Shown: positions 1 through 9,837 of the stretch, piece after piece
How the letters are laid out: the number at the start of each line of letters is the position of its first letter
How positions within the stretch are numbered: the first letter of the stretch is position 1
The notes under the pieces: model-generated
Told to the model about the DNA's origin: nothing
Seen by the model: only the letters and a program-made list of their open reading frames with translations
Database searches by the model: none
Program-made: the position numbers and the translations under genes
Assembly (NCBI GenBank): GCA_024734495.1
Contig: JALMQS010000729.1
Span: 1,178,001 to 1,242,000 of the forward strand
DNA: 64,000 nucleotides
Direction: 5' to 3'
Source of the DNA: Forficula auricularia
Taxonomy: Eukaryota > Arthropoda > Insecta > Dermaptera > Forficulidae

Positions 1-467
1 TGGGTGATGATTTATTAAACGTCCAAGACAAAAGAGACTCGCTCTAGGCTAGTGTTTTTACCATTTTTTACACGAACATTTGGGTATGCGAAAGGTCTGT
101 GCAAAGTGGGTGCCGCGTGAGCTCACAGTCGACCAAAAACAACTACGAATCGATGCTTCAGAGGAGTGTTTGGCGCTGTTAAACCGCAATAAAATGGAAT
201 TCTATCGTCGATATGTGACAATGGCTTCACTATTACACACCAGAATCCAAAAGAAGTCCAATGATGAAGTAATCGCTGAAACTGAGGCGTATTTTGACGA
301 GAAAGAGAAATCGTACTATAAAAGTGGTATCGAAAAGTTAGAAAATCTCTATACTCGTTGTATCGCCCTCGAAGGCAACTACATATGTTGAATAATAAAA
401 TCGAGTTTTGTCAAAATTTTGTTTTTTTCTTACTTATCCTACGGACTTATTGAATGACCTGTTATAC
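1..467 (+). pseudogene. mariner transposase, internally deleted
   Basis: The open frame at 80-391 (103 codons) joins two ends of a mariner transposase. The first part carries the region around the GMRKVCAKWVPREL stretch and FYRRYVTM, which in intact mariners precedes the first catalytic Asp. It then jumps at about residue 57 to the C-terminal NDEVIAETEAYF and RCIALEGNY region. The DD34D catalytic core between them is missing, so this copy cannot encode active transposase. Upstream, at about 20-80, the helix-turn-helix part is still recognisable (EHLGM just before the ATG) but is broken by a frameshift and a stop. Downstream, 440-467 resembles a mariner 3' inverted terminal repeat (ACTTATTGAATGACC). 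The family assignment is confident; the left end may lie outside the window. Confidence 0.85.
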
Positions 468-564
468 TATAATACAATATTTTCCCCAATCCTCCCAAAA
501 TATTTGAATAAATAAACACAAGCGCTACCTTTGGCAGCAGTGTCGCCTCTATGTTTAACGCACA

Positions 565-750
565 GTCCCTATAGAAGGTGAGAAAGCTGCAGGGGCGTGA
601 AAAATCACCTGGACATGAATAAGAAGCAAATTATCTTTGCTACATATTTCGCTTAAGAAAGAATTCATGTTTATTCCAAGAGAGGTCAAATTGAGAAACC
701 TAATATGGACACTGGACAGCCTGTCACACATATTCATGGTATTAAGCACA
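565..750 (-). pseudogene. Jockey-type LINE reverse transcriptase fragment
   Basis: The nucleotide sequence aligns along its length with 52580-52745, the thumb region after the reverse transcriptase active site of the LINE at 52.0-53.3 kb. Shared landmarks on the - strand are CDxL, then a Leu-x-Ser-Leu block, then the AARKIG..FRSKRF region, here decayed. The frame is degraded (64 codons open, 555-749). It is a short internal relic with no end visible. Confidence 0.75.
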
Positions 751-1129
751 TATTATTAAAAAAGGCATACTATCAGGTTGGCGAGTTTTTAGACGACGAT
801 CATGGCTGGATTTGATTTTTGACATATTCACAGCGGAATTACTTTTGTATATTTGTGTTTTATCTATTTATTTATTTTATTTGCTTTTGTTTATTTGTTT
901 ATTTAATTATTTTATTTTTTTGAATCATGGCTTTCATCAAGCGCTCCTCCGGGGAAGCCATGATGAAAAAAACTCAAGAAAGAAAGGTATATTTGAACTA
1001 AAGAGGATGTCAGAGAAATTAAATAGTTTTTGATTTGGATCCAAAGCAGCTAGAAAATGGTTATTCATCCCCTGAATTTATATTAAGAGAATCATTAAAT
1101 AGAATTATCATATTACTATTATTTAAAAT
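751..1129. other. no gene seen
   Basis: AT-rich sequence with short poly-T-rich open frames. Nothing recognisable as coding or as a repeat shared within the window. Confidence 0.5.
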
Positions 1130-1722
1130 CAACTGGTGTGGGTGGTCATCACACAACTTTCACATTCTCATTTATTTGAAATCATTGCAGCACTCCTAAT
1201 TTACACCCCCTTACTTTGATTCATTCGGATTAAAATTTATACACGACTAATAACTCATGACATTTGATAAGGAGGTTTACACTAATTTTTAAAAAAATCG
1301 TTAGTACCGTTTTTGAGAAAAAAAAAAAAAACGAAAAATCTTTCATGTAAATGTCAAATTCCGGTATTCCGATTTCAACTAAAAGTTTGATGTACTCCTT
1401 CTAGTCTATATCAAGCTTAAGTTTAGAATTTCGTAGCTCTGAGACTTATGGTTGCGAAACGCAAGGGCGGTACATACATTCGTAGACACGCACTGAACAA
1501 TGGATTTTTGGTCCCTTTTTGGCCTCTGGGGACCACAATATCCGGTTTTATGTCCTAAATCCAGTTTTAAACTATTAAGGGCATCAATTTGTTCCACCTA
1601 GAAGTTACAAAATGAAATTAACTTTTTTTCATCTCTGAGATACAAGCTCTCAAAGAGACAGGACCTAGACAGGCAATCGCAATACTTCACATTATATTCT
1701 ATAGAATATAAATGTGAAAGTA
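1130..1722 (-). repeat. interspersed repeat family A, copy 1
   Basis: This segment is an inverted, diverged copy of 15925-16480. Shared stretches include the block around 'ggcctctggggacc' and 'gtttcgcaaccataag', and both copies end in the short palindrome 'attctatagaat' flanked by ttcaca/tgtgaa. A copy pair with the same end suggests a dispersed element, but no coding capacity or target-site duplication was seen. Confidence 0.7.
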
Positions 1723-2449
1723 AAAAAGGAGGTTATTTATTGCCACCCTGTGTCTGATTTTGAAGAAGAAAAAATGCAGGAAGTGAATTCCAGTTTCTAG
1801 AAGATGATAAGATGTTATTAAATAAAATTTATTAATATTTTTATTTTTATTTTGAATTTTCCATGGTCATATTGACTATGAAGGCCTTTGACCATAAATG
1901 GTGGAAAAATACAAAAACATTCTCATATCTATTATATGTTTAAACGGAAGTTTTGCGATTTCGAATTTTCACAGAAAATAAAATGTTTTGTTTTACTGTG
2001 GAAATACTCTTGTTGAATTATACTCTCTATATTAATCACTACTTGATAATAACTTCAGAAATAGATGTATGATTTAAATAAAAAAAACTTTATAAATCTT
2101 CTATTAGGAATCATTTTATCGATGATCATGTTCACCTTTAAATGCAAAATTAATCATATATATATAGTCTACTAAATTAAAAAATATTCTAAATCAATAT
2201 CCGAGAAATTTTTCATTACTCTCTAAACATACGAAACATCGCAGTTCACCATGACTGTGATAATGAACCACCCTTAAAAATGTTGAATTTCTTCAGGAAA
2301 ATGAAATTTGAAACCTATGTAAATTATCAGATCAAGATAATACAAGAGGGTTAGCATTCATATCAACTAAAAATAAGTACCAATTTACTTTCATTGTTTT
2401 TAGGTTTTTCGACATTTTCTGAAAAAGGTCATAGCGATTTTTCTAATAG
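1723..2449. other. no gene seen
   Basis: AT-rich, no long open frame and no recognisable repeat. Confidence 0.5.
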
Positions 2450-2866
2450 TATATTATATACAGAGCTCGACTATAATATTTAATTTTTATATCTTTCCTA
2501 AAAATTGAATTTATGAACCATTCAAAAATGGTGAAGTGATACAAAAGGTCCCCCCTTACCTCTTATTTTTAGATTTTTTTAAGAAAATAAAGTTTTACTT
2601 TTAGAAATTTTAAATAAATTCTACATAGTAGTATATTATATACAGAGCCCGAATATAGTATTTATTTATATATCTCTTCTAAATATTATTTTTGAACCAC
2701 TCTAGAAATGAGTGAAGTGATACAAAGGGTCCTCCCCTTACCTCTCATTTTCAGATTTTTTAAGAAAATAAAGTTTGCTTTTTAAAGAAATTTAATTTAT
2801 TCTAATATTATATTATATTATATAATCAGAGCTCGAATATAATATTTATTTTTATATCTCTCCTAT
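2450..2866 (+). repeat. tandem repeat, unit about 185 bp, just over two copies
   Basis: The block from 'tatacagagc' through 'gaagtgatacaaa' and 'ttaagaaaataaag' occurs at about 2455-2640 and again at about 2635-2820. A third partial start follows at about 2822-2866. The units differ by scattered substitutions and small indels, so the duplication is not recent. Confidence 0.75.
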
Positions 2867-2914
2867 AAATTATTTAATTCATTGGGAAGACAAAGCTGTG
2901 TAAAAATTTAGATT

Positions 2915-3202
2915 TAAATGTGAATAATTCCCCCAATAAAATTAATATAGAGAGGATGCTCTCCTTAGTAAAAGCAAATGCTCGAAAGAATACGCCACTC
3001 TAGGGGCCGGTTGTATGTCGGTTGGTAAACTCTTTTTAACCGTTGGCAAAGAGTAAATGGCTGGGATGGCCAATCAGATGAAAGTGCCTGCCAATCAGAT
3101 GACAGGCACTTTCATCTGATTAGCTCATCTAGCCATTTTTATGCCAACGGTTAAAATAATTTACCAACCGACATACAACCGCCTCTAAGAAGAAGAATTT
3201 TG
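2915..3202 (+). repeat. SINE family 2, 3' part, interrupted by a MITE
   Basis: 2919-3000 matches the 3' part of the tRNA-headed SINE at 20028-20500 ('gagaggatgctctcc', 'atgctcg'), and the tail 'agaagaagaa' resumes at 3188 after the MITE at 3003-3184. Removing the MITE restores a junction like the one at about 20485-20510. The tRNA-like head is missing here. Confidence 0.7.
3003..3184. mobile_element. foldback MITE, Harbinger-like
   Basis: A near-palindromic element of about 182 bp. It begins GGGGCCGGTTGTATGTCGG and ends with the complement of that sequence. It is flanked by a CTA trinucleotide on both sides (3000-3002 and 3185-3187). A relative with the same termini sits at 32345-32542, flanked by TTA. 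Three-base target duplications and GGGCCGG ends fit the PIF/Harbinger superfamily; that assignment is inference. It has no coding capacity. Confidence 0.8.
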
Positions 3203-3735
3203 TTAGTTTGTTGTAATGCAAGATAAGTAAAAGTTATTTTGTATGCTCTACGCCCTCCAGAATATTTTTTTAATATAGTAATAGTATAAATAACCATGAA
3301 TGTTAAATATGCATGGTAATTTATTAAAGTATATATATTAATTAGTTTCTTTACCTACCATAGTTCAATTTGGATATTCTAAGTATCAAATTTACTAATT
3401 ATTTATGCATATTTGTTCTTTATGAGTTTCCACTCAACCCAACAGTCATGTTTTATTTCTTGATGAACCTATTAAATTCTCCCTTAATTGCCTTAAATAC
3501 TTTCCCTAAACATAAAATCATTAAACTTCTCGCGCTAAAAGACCCTATAAAACCTTTATAACATTTCACATATTCTGACCATGAAATAATTTTATGGATT
3601 TGTCTAGTGAAATCGATGAAATATTAAAATGAAGAAAACAATGATAAAATCCTATAAAATTATTAATGATTCAAATGCTTTATCACTATTAATTTCAATA
3701 AAATAGTACAAATAACGAAACAAAGGCGAAATTTA
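3203..3735. other. no gene seen
   Basis: AT-rich sequence with a 63-codon chance open frame (3370-3561). No family recognised. Confidence 0.45.
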
Positions 3736-3887
3736 GAATTGCTGATTAAGGTAAACAAAGCTTTTGAAAACGGTAAAGAAACTCTTGCGGATGCCTTGGA
3801 TATCAAAGCAGTAAGGAGTCACTTGGTTTGTCCGGTTTGGCCCACTTATGGCTCCGCCTCTTCTGTGTATTCTATCTACCGTAGACT

Positions 3888-3966
3888 TTCTGGAAGCTTC
3901 AAGAAAATTCGGGAACATTCTGGAATGTTCTACAAGGACAGTCGTTCACAATAATTGGACTATATC
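3888..3966 (+). promoter_or_regulatory. nine-unit heat shock element array with TATA-like box
   Basis: From 3888 to 3930 the sequence is nine alternating TTC/GAA triplets, each separated by exactly two bases: TTC tg GAA gc TTC aa GAA aa TTC, then gg GAA ca TTC tg GAA tg TTC. A heat shock factor site is contiguous inverted nGAAn units, and three are enough for a trimer; nine perfect ones is exceptional. A TATAT sequence follows at 3961-3965, about 30 bases downstream of the array, the spacing seen in heat shock promoters. No heat shock protein gene follows. Whether it drives a transcript is inference. Confidence 0.75.
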
Positions 3967-4008
3967 TCGCAGAGTGATGTTGAGCGACGGTTCGCGAGCC
4001 AGTAAGAA

Positions 4009-4039
4009 GCCCGCTGAAGGCGGCGGGCTTTGCAGCTGA
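4009..4039 (+). other. GC hairpin followed by CTGA, Helitron-end-like
   Basis: A GCCCGC / GCGGGC stem (4009-4014 with 4023-4028) is followed eight bases later by CTGA and then T. This is the layout of a Helitron 3' end (hairpin, then CTRR, insertion before T). No matching 5' end or second copy was found, so this is tentative. Confidence 0.35.
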
Positions 4040-4253
4040 TTGCAAAAATAAAATTCAATCCTGACACATTCTTAGCTAATCATCTATTTAGAAAGAAAAA
4101 TTAATCTGTGAATTTAAAATAAAAAAATGCTGAATTTAATTTGTTTAATTAAAAGAAAAAATTAATTCTACTTTTCTTTTAATTTAAGCGTAGGATTTTA
4201 TTCTCTACTCCTTTCAATATAAAATGCTTTTTAAAAATAAAGATTCATTTTCG

Positions 4254-4590
4254 CCTTGAGAGGCGCGTTTGCTTGTTGTTTGCCGGTCAGAATCTTCCGA
4301 TCAACTGACAGGTGAACAGCGGAGACCGCTATGAACGGCCGCCGCAATATTTACGCATACGTCACCCGACAACCGCGACCAATTAACCAGTCAAGTTTTA
4401 ATTGCTAATTAGAGCCGCCAAGCTTATAAGTGCGGCCCAGCCACTCCACGCAAGGTCAGTTGCTGAACCTCTCGTTGAAGGGGTGAACTCTCAGAGGTGT
4501 CTATGTCATAGCTCTCTGAAGCGAAGAAGTAATCTTATACACGTTGTATTTAAATTTTGCCAAGAAATTGTAACTAAAAGGCAATAAATG
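4254..4590 (+). promoter_or_regulatory. GC-richer island with core-promoter-like signature
   Basis: This stretch is clearly richer in GC than its flanks. It holds TATAAG at 4425-4430 and TCAGT at 4456-4460. TCAGT is the arthropod initiator consensus, and the spacing of about 30 bases suits a TATA-Inr core promoter. An AATAAA signal is at 4583-4588. The 61-codon open frame starting at 4402 matches nothing I know. It could be an orphan promoter, a 5' exon of an unidentified transcript, or a relic. Confidence 0.35.
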
Positions 4591-4834
4591 CGGACTTTGT
4601 GCCAATATTTTATTTAAAGCAATTTTCTACCGCCTTTGTGCAAATTCTTATTTTAAAATAGCATTTTCTGGCTTTACGCCGCCAAAATAGATTTTAATCT
4701 CTTAAGATCTCCCATCCAAACCCAGCAAATATCCTTCTAACTAACCCTTCGAGCTAAAACTAAAATTCATCCATCATCTTAATAATTTCCTATATAAGTT
4801 TTATTAAAATTTAGAAAGCATCCTTTTAGAATGT

Positions 4835-5028
4835 AGGGTGTTTTTCCTTTTCTTTTTCTCTTTCAGACACAGGTTCTCTTCTTTATTCCTTATAAGTAGA
4901 ATATAGAAACTAGTAATTTTAATATAATTTATTAAAATTTTTAAAATTACTATTTTCTATATTCTACTTATAAGGGATAAAGAAGAGAATCAATATGAAA
5001 GAAGAAAAAAAAAACATCCTACCTTTAA
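4835..5028. repeat. foldback (palindromic) element
   Basis: Left arm 'tctcttctttattccttataag' region (about 4873-4930) is matched by its reverse complement at about 4945-4995. The outer flanks (gtagggtgttttt and aaaaaacatcctac) also pair. No coding capacity. Confidence 0.7.
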
Positions 5029-5254
5029 GAAAACAACCTAATGTCTTTTAGTAATCAAACTAGCTCAATTACCTATATATATAATATCTACCTATATTTA
5101 ACTGAGTAAAAAGTTTTTTGTAAATTAAGAATTTTATGAAAAATATAAAAATAATTTGATCGACTTAAATAAAATTAATAATCTGCGAATACATACGTTC
5201 GTTGTATAATAATGGACGGATCAGCAGCTTAGAAATAACCGCCTTCCACTTCTC

Positions 5255-5540
5255 GTACTGCGGGGGAGCGTAGCGGGGCTGGGGTGGGGAGTCTAGAGGG
5301 GCTAGACGGGGGTGTGGTGCGCGCGCTGTTGGGATGAGGGTGGGGTAGGGAGTAGTCGGAGTGGGGTGGGGGTGAAGGGGGTGGTGCGTGGTGGAGTCGA
5401 AGGGGGGTGGATTCGGGGGGCTAGGGTGCGCGGGGGTGGAAGGCGCGGGGTGGGGTGGGGGAGCTGGGTGGGTTTCGGGGGGGAGTGGGGTGCTAGGCTG
5501 GGGATTCGTGGGTTGGGGGTCCAGGGGGGCGTGCCTTGCA
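5255..5540 (+). repeat. G-rich low-complexity tract
   Basis: A nearly 290-base stretch with dozens of GGG or longer runs on the + strand and almost no C runs. This is strong G-quadruplex potential and strong strand asymmetry. Similar tracts occur at 36210-36410 and more briefly at 29190-29245, where each precedes an AT-rich block and a GC hairpin. Open frames here (66-77 codons of Gly/Val/Trp) are composition artefacts. Confidence 0.7.
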
Positions 5541-5559
5541 GCTAGTTTGTTTATAAATT

Positions 5560-6860
5560 TTATGATTTTATCACTTATAGGTTATTAAAAAACTAATAAA
5601 TCAATTTAAAGTAACTATTAAAACACGATGTTCACGGTAACGCTGGCTCTTTTTTTTTTTTTTTTTTAAGTAGTTTGTGCCCAAACGCTTTCAGGCCTGA
5701 TAGTGCACTTGTGACCGTCAATACGGTTAGTACATCTGGTCAAACCTCGAACGCTTATTGATTAAAAAATTTTACTTAACACGATATTAAAATTTCACCG
5801 TGCATCAAAAATATTTTTTTTTTCATAATGTGAAAAATACTCATTGGATTAGTCTGGTTCCACATCGCCCCACTCAAATGGTCTGGGGTGAATATATTAT
5901 CTATGTTTATAATTGATTATAAATTAAAATCCGTTTTTATAATTTCATTGTGAATCAATAAAATTTTTTAACACATATTTTTACCTCACAGCCCACCAGA
6001 CTGGTCATTCCCTAACAACTATCATGAGACGATACTATTATGCATTATTGCTAGTTGTATCAAATCAAATCCGTAGTCAAAATTTGTCATCGGGTCTCCG
6101 ACTAATGAGCTCACAGGGAAGTGAAACAATTTAGCGGTCATGATTTTATTTATAATGACTTAAAATAGCAATGAAATCATTCAAAGAAAATATTGTAATA
6201 TATTTTCTGGATTTTCGAACAAGGAAGTTCTGAAGTTAAAAATCGCCAAATCTAATCAGAAATCGGCATTGAAAATACGAACATTTTTGATACATTTTGA
6301 GGTAACGTGTCTGCCCAGACATCACAGAGTTGGGAAAAAAATCCATTATTAGAAATAACTTTCTCCACATTTCAGACAAGCTAAGATTAGCCTGCCTGCC
6401 GGGCATGCCAAGTAATTAAGTCTATTCACTAAGAGATTTAAACATACTTAAGTATAAAAATTAAATGGAAACGAACATACATTGGTAGTGAGACGCTGGA
6501 TGAGACGACGGCTTGGCGATTACACTCGACACAGGTTCTTCCTAGGTACAGAATCGTCGTTTTTTCCTGAAAATATGTAGTAATAGGATTAGTAAAAAAT
6601 AAATTTATATTTTATGTCTACTGAGTCTAAAAAGGCATATCGGGCCACAAACATTAGCCTACTTTGTTTTCACTATTTTTTTAGGTTTTTTCTAAATATC
6701 TTGAAAATGACTTAACCAATTTTGATGAAATCTAATAAGTACCTTGAGGACCACAAAAAAGATAATATGAAGTTATATTTTTAAATTGAAAGGTTTTTTA
6801 GTCGCAAACTAATAAAAGACAATAATTTTATTTAATTATTATTATTTATTTTATTAATTC
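5560..6860. other. no gene seen; one weak repeat
   Basis: AT-rich. Positions 6640-6790 share a recognisable block with 58580-58740 ('gaccacaaaaaagataat' and 'ccttgaggaccacaaa'). Nothing else identified. Confidence 0.45.
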
Positions 6861-6861
6861 A

Positions 6862-6915
6862 CTAAACAGTTTCGGTCACCAGTGGTTGACCCTCTTCAGT
6901 AGTACTAAAATTTGA
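6862..6915 (-). ncRNA. degenerate hammerhead-like motif at a retroelement end
   Basis: On the - strand the order CTGAAGA, stem GGTCA...TGACC, GAAA resembles a hammerhead core and its stem II. The base after the third stem is not a permitted cleavage-site base, and no stem I is visible. It resembles Penelope-like 3' ends, but the copy is either inactive or a coincidence. Confidence 0.25.
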
Positions 6916-7419
6916 AAAATGAAACATTTCGTCAATTTTTTTATAAAACAATTACATAATACAACAATTACAGAAGTTTTAATTCATACATACAATTTCG
7001 TTCAAAATATGGAAATTGTCACTTTGTTTACATAAATCTCCTTAACTTACGAGTATTAACATAGATATTTCACACATTTATATCAATTAAATATAGTAGA
7101 ATTTTTATTATCAACGAGGTTCACAATTGTAAATTATTTCAAATTCTAAATAGAACTCAATAATAATAAAAATAAATGAATTTTTTAATAAAACGTGAAA
7201 TAGAAGCCTAAGAAGCATTAGAAATGTATATGAGGATTGAACATTATTTTTGTGGATATTGGAAACGCAAAAGTAGTACCAATTGAAAGTGGAAGGAAGA
7301 TGTCGAAAGATTCATTACTAATTTCCCATTGGAATATAAATGGTCTCTGGATAGATCTATGGCTGTTTTTTCATCTTTTTTCAGATCAAATATCCATAGA
7401 CTATTTATTAAAGCGCGCC
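6916..7419. other. no gene seen
   Basis: AT-rich, with no recognisable coding sequence. Confidence 0.45.
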
Positions 7420-7720
7420 TGTAGGAGATGAGGATAGCATCCCGGGCAGGGATTCGCGAGACGGTGGGACTGGGTTGGGGACGGGGCCAGGGCTGGGGGA
7501 CAGGTTCCGAGGCCATGTGGTGCAGGTGCGTGGGTACCGGGGGTCGCTCGATCGATCGCCTCACAGCGTCTGCGTCTGGAGCGCCTCCTGTCGATGCAGC
7601 TTATGGCGTCACATCCGGCCAGCCGGGATCCCCTCTGGGCCGAGTCTCTCGGGGGGACTTCAATTTCGAATTTTGTATCATATCCTTCGGAATCAGTTGG
7701 AAAGCAGCGCTCTTTTTAAC
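7420..7720. other. unassigned GC-rich island
   Basis: About 300 bases with high GC and many CpG, between AT-rich flanks. Open frames of 92-106 codons run on both strands (7428-7748 +, 7475-7753 +, 7244-7564 -), which is expected from GC content alone. I recognise no protein or RNA here. It may be a fragment of a GC-rich transposon or an exon. Confidence 0.3.
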
Positions 7721-7877
7721 CTGGAAACTCGATTCTTCATTGACCTGAGTTGAAAATTTAATAAGTCTATCTCTTTCGAAGTAATTATCTCTCTTTTGAG
7801 CATGCAGTTAAGAAACAAGCTTCTAATCTCTTTGTGATCCATTGTATCTAAATATCCCTCTCTATTTTATCTAATCG

Positions 7878-8092
7878 GCAGATCAGATATTTGCAGTCCC
7901 CTCCTCTTGGAAAGCAATGGCAACCTACCAAGAGTATAATTGCCTAGTAACCTCTCCAAACTAGCCGTTCGGAACCGGCGTTAAAAAGTAGGTCCCGTAT
8001 ATCTGTGTAAAAACAGCTAAACACACTCAGCACAGATATATGTGGAGAGGAGCCGAAACGTCAGGGAGACCTGATATGGCATAAAGAAGAAG
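7878..8092 (+). repeat. SINE family 1, 5'-truncated copy
   Basis: It matches the body of the SINE at 38596-38868 ('cctcttggaaag' through 'gagaggagccgaaacg') and ends in 'gaagaagaa'. The tRNA-like head present in the 27 and 38.6 kb copies is mostly missing. Confidence 0.85.
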
Positions 8093-8160
8093 AATTTTTA
8101 TCTAACAATAACTTTTACGGGTTTTTCGATTGTTTCAAAACATCTTCTGTTCAAATTATC

Positions 8161-8760
8161 TAGATAGATAGATAGATTATTTATTTGTTCTGAACAATTT
8201 GTTATACAAATGGACAATCAGAGAATACAACCAGATAATTCATAGATCCAACGCAAAATATGCAAAAGCAGCCATAAACAAATACAATGGGAAATATACA
8301 AAAAATCGAAAATAAATAAACACAATTCAAAATGCACAGAAAATCAAAAAATAAATCAAAATAATACAACGTGTATAAAAATCAGAAAAATAAATAAAGG
8401 TTGCATAAAATGTACAGAAAGTCGAAAAAATAAATTAATATAATACAAATGTTCAAAAAATCATAACCGAAAATAAATAAACATAATACAAGTTGTACAG
8501 AAAATCAAAAAAATAAATTAATATAATACAAAGCCTACAGAAATCAAAAATAAATAAACATAATACAAAATGTAGATACAAAATATCGAAAATTAAGTTA
8601 ACACACAAGTGCAAAAAATCAGAAATAAATAAATACAATACAAAATGTGCAAAAATAAAAAATAAACAAACATAACAGAATATACAAAAATTTAATTAAT
8701 AAATATATAAACAAGTTCAATAGAAAATAAAGGGAAACAAATATTAAACAAATATAAATC
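8161..8760 (+). repeat. GATA microsatellite and AT-rich minisatellite
   Basis: A short run of TAGA repeats (8161-8178) is followed at about 8280-8700 by an imperfect tandem array. Its units are built around 'aaatcaaaaataaataaac' and 'ataatacaaaatgtacaga'. Units of roughly 35-60 bases are strongly diverged. Confidence 0.65.
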
Positions 8761-8784
8761 AATCATTTCATCCTAGGTACTATC

Positions 8785-9070
8785 TTAAAATGAATCAGTG
8801 GAATTTCAGCTGATTTCTCCAGCGATCATAAAAGTCACTGAAAAATCAATCATTTGTATTAATTTCAACAGATTCAACAGTGGTTTTTAATTTTCACTGA
8901 TTCAATCAGAGGTTGTCTGACGGCTTAGCCACTAATGAATCAGTGAATTTAAAAAATCCACTAATACATTTAGTGACTATCCACTGATTAGTAGTGGTAT
9001 GATTGTGACTGTTTGAACAAGTGAATAGTCACTGTTATTCAGTGGATATCCACTGATTCAGTTTTAGAGA
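8785..9070. repeat. cluster of (A)TCCACTGATT-type motifs on both strands
   Basis: In under 300 bases the motif CACTGA(T) or its complement ATCAGTG occurs about a dozen times in both orientations. It culminates in an 18-base perfect palindrome, TCAGTGGATATCCACTGA, at 9039-9056. It is not a simple tandem array because the spacing varies. Function unknown. Confidence 0.55.
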
Positions 9071-9241
9071 GTAAGCAAGTAAAAAATAATTCATTAATGA
9101 AAAATGATCTCAATTTCAGGCCTCGTGAAACGACGTCGGTTAACATCATGGTCCGTGAGAGGGTTCAATATCTGTTCATAAACCTGCCGTTCACTGAGTT
9201 GTCTCGGAAATCGCTCTCTCAAGCCTTAATAGATCGGGCAT

Positions 9242-9448
9242 TCATATTACTAGATGGTACAAATTCTCCTTAAAGGTGTTGTATATATTATACAGTTCCT
9301 CTGGATTAATCTTGTATACATTTCCGTTCAAGTTGAAGTACATAATTCTGGAGTTGATCAATCTGGCCTGGTGTATAATTCTCGCCTTCTTTAGTGGTCT
9401 TTGATTAGCCAGAATAGTGTCTTGTCCATAATCCAACATCTTGTACAT
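9242..9448 (-). CDS. unrecognised 68-codon open frame
   Basis: The frame has a coding-like mix (Lys/Arg/Asn-rich, with HQARLINSRI and NGNVYKINPEEL) rather than simple-sequence bias. The flanks at 9115-9245 look like non-repeat DNA with moderate GC. A vague resemblance to the C-terminal part of LINE ORF1-type or baculovirus FP-like proteins was considered but is not strong enough to name. It may be the remnant of an element lying antisense to the LINE that starts at about 9500. Confidence 0.25.
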   Translation of the reverse strand: MYKMLDYGQDTILANQRPLKKARIIHQARLINSRIMYFNLNGNVYKINPEELYNIYNTFKENLYHLVI

Positions 9449-9499
9449 AGGAGTGTACTCCGAGTTGATTATTTTGTCCGTATCAATTTTATAATAGGT

Positions 9500-9836
9500 T
9501 CAAATTATCTATTTAAACTCGTTTGAGAATTGGTCACTGTTTCTTTTCTCATGGCTTTTTAATTATTAGAGAAGCTCCACCTTGGTGTATTACGTGTGAC
9601 AGGAGAATTGATGTATCCCACATATTATTGGATTGCCCACTTTACAATACTAATAGGATGAAATATAAACTTGAAAATAAAAACATCAGGGATATTCTTC
9701 TGATATGGATTGCTATGAGAACCTGCTTGGGTATTTACGTGATATTAATCTTTTTAACCATGTCTAAAATATCCCTCTTCTACTTCTTTGATTTTACTAA
9801 TTTATTCAATTATATATATATTAAATAGCCCCTTTA
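9500..9836 (+). pseudogene. LINE ORF2 C-terminal zinc-knuckle fragment
   Basis: From about 9505 the frame reads TRLRIGH, then C-x2-C-x7-H-x4-C (CITCDRRIDVSHILLDC). This is the conserved block just after the RNase H or reverse transcriptase domain of I/R1/Jockey-type LINEs. The upstream catalytic domains are missing. After the stop at about 9826 the sequence runs into a 3' region that is interrupted at 9937 and resumes at 10664. Confidence 0.75.
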
Positions 9837-9837
9837 C

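Noticed and set aside
5312..5588. Gly/Val/Trp-rich open frames in the G-rich tract
   Set aside because: Produced by base composition; three overlapping frames are equally open and no protein family fits.
7244..7753. Three overlapping frames of 92-106 codons
   Set aside because: They lie on both strands of a GC-rich island, where stops are rare by chance; none resembles a known protein.
8280..8700. Possible CRISPR-like regular repeat array
   Set aside because: Units are diverged, AT-only and without uniform spacers; this is a eukaryotic minisatellite.
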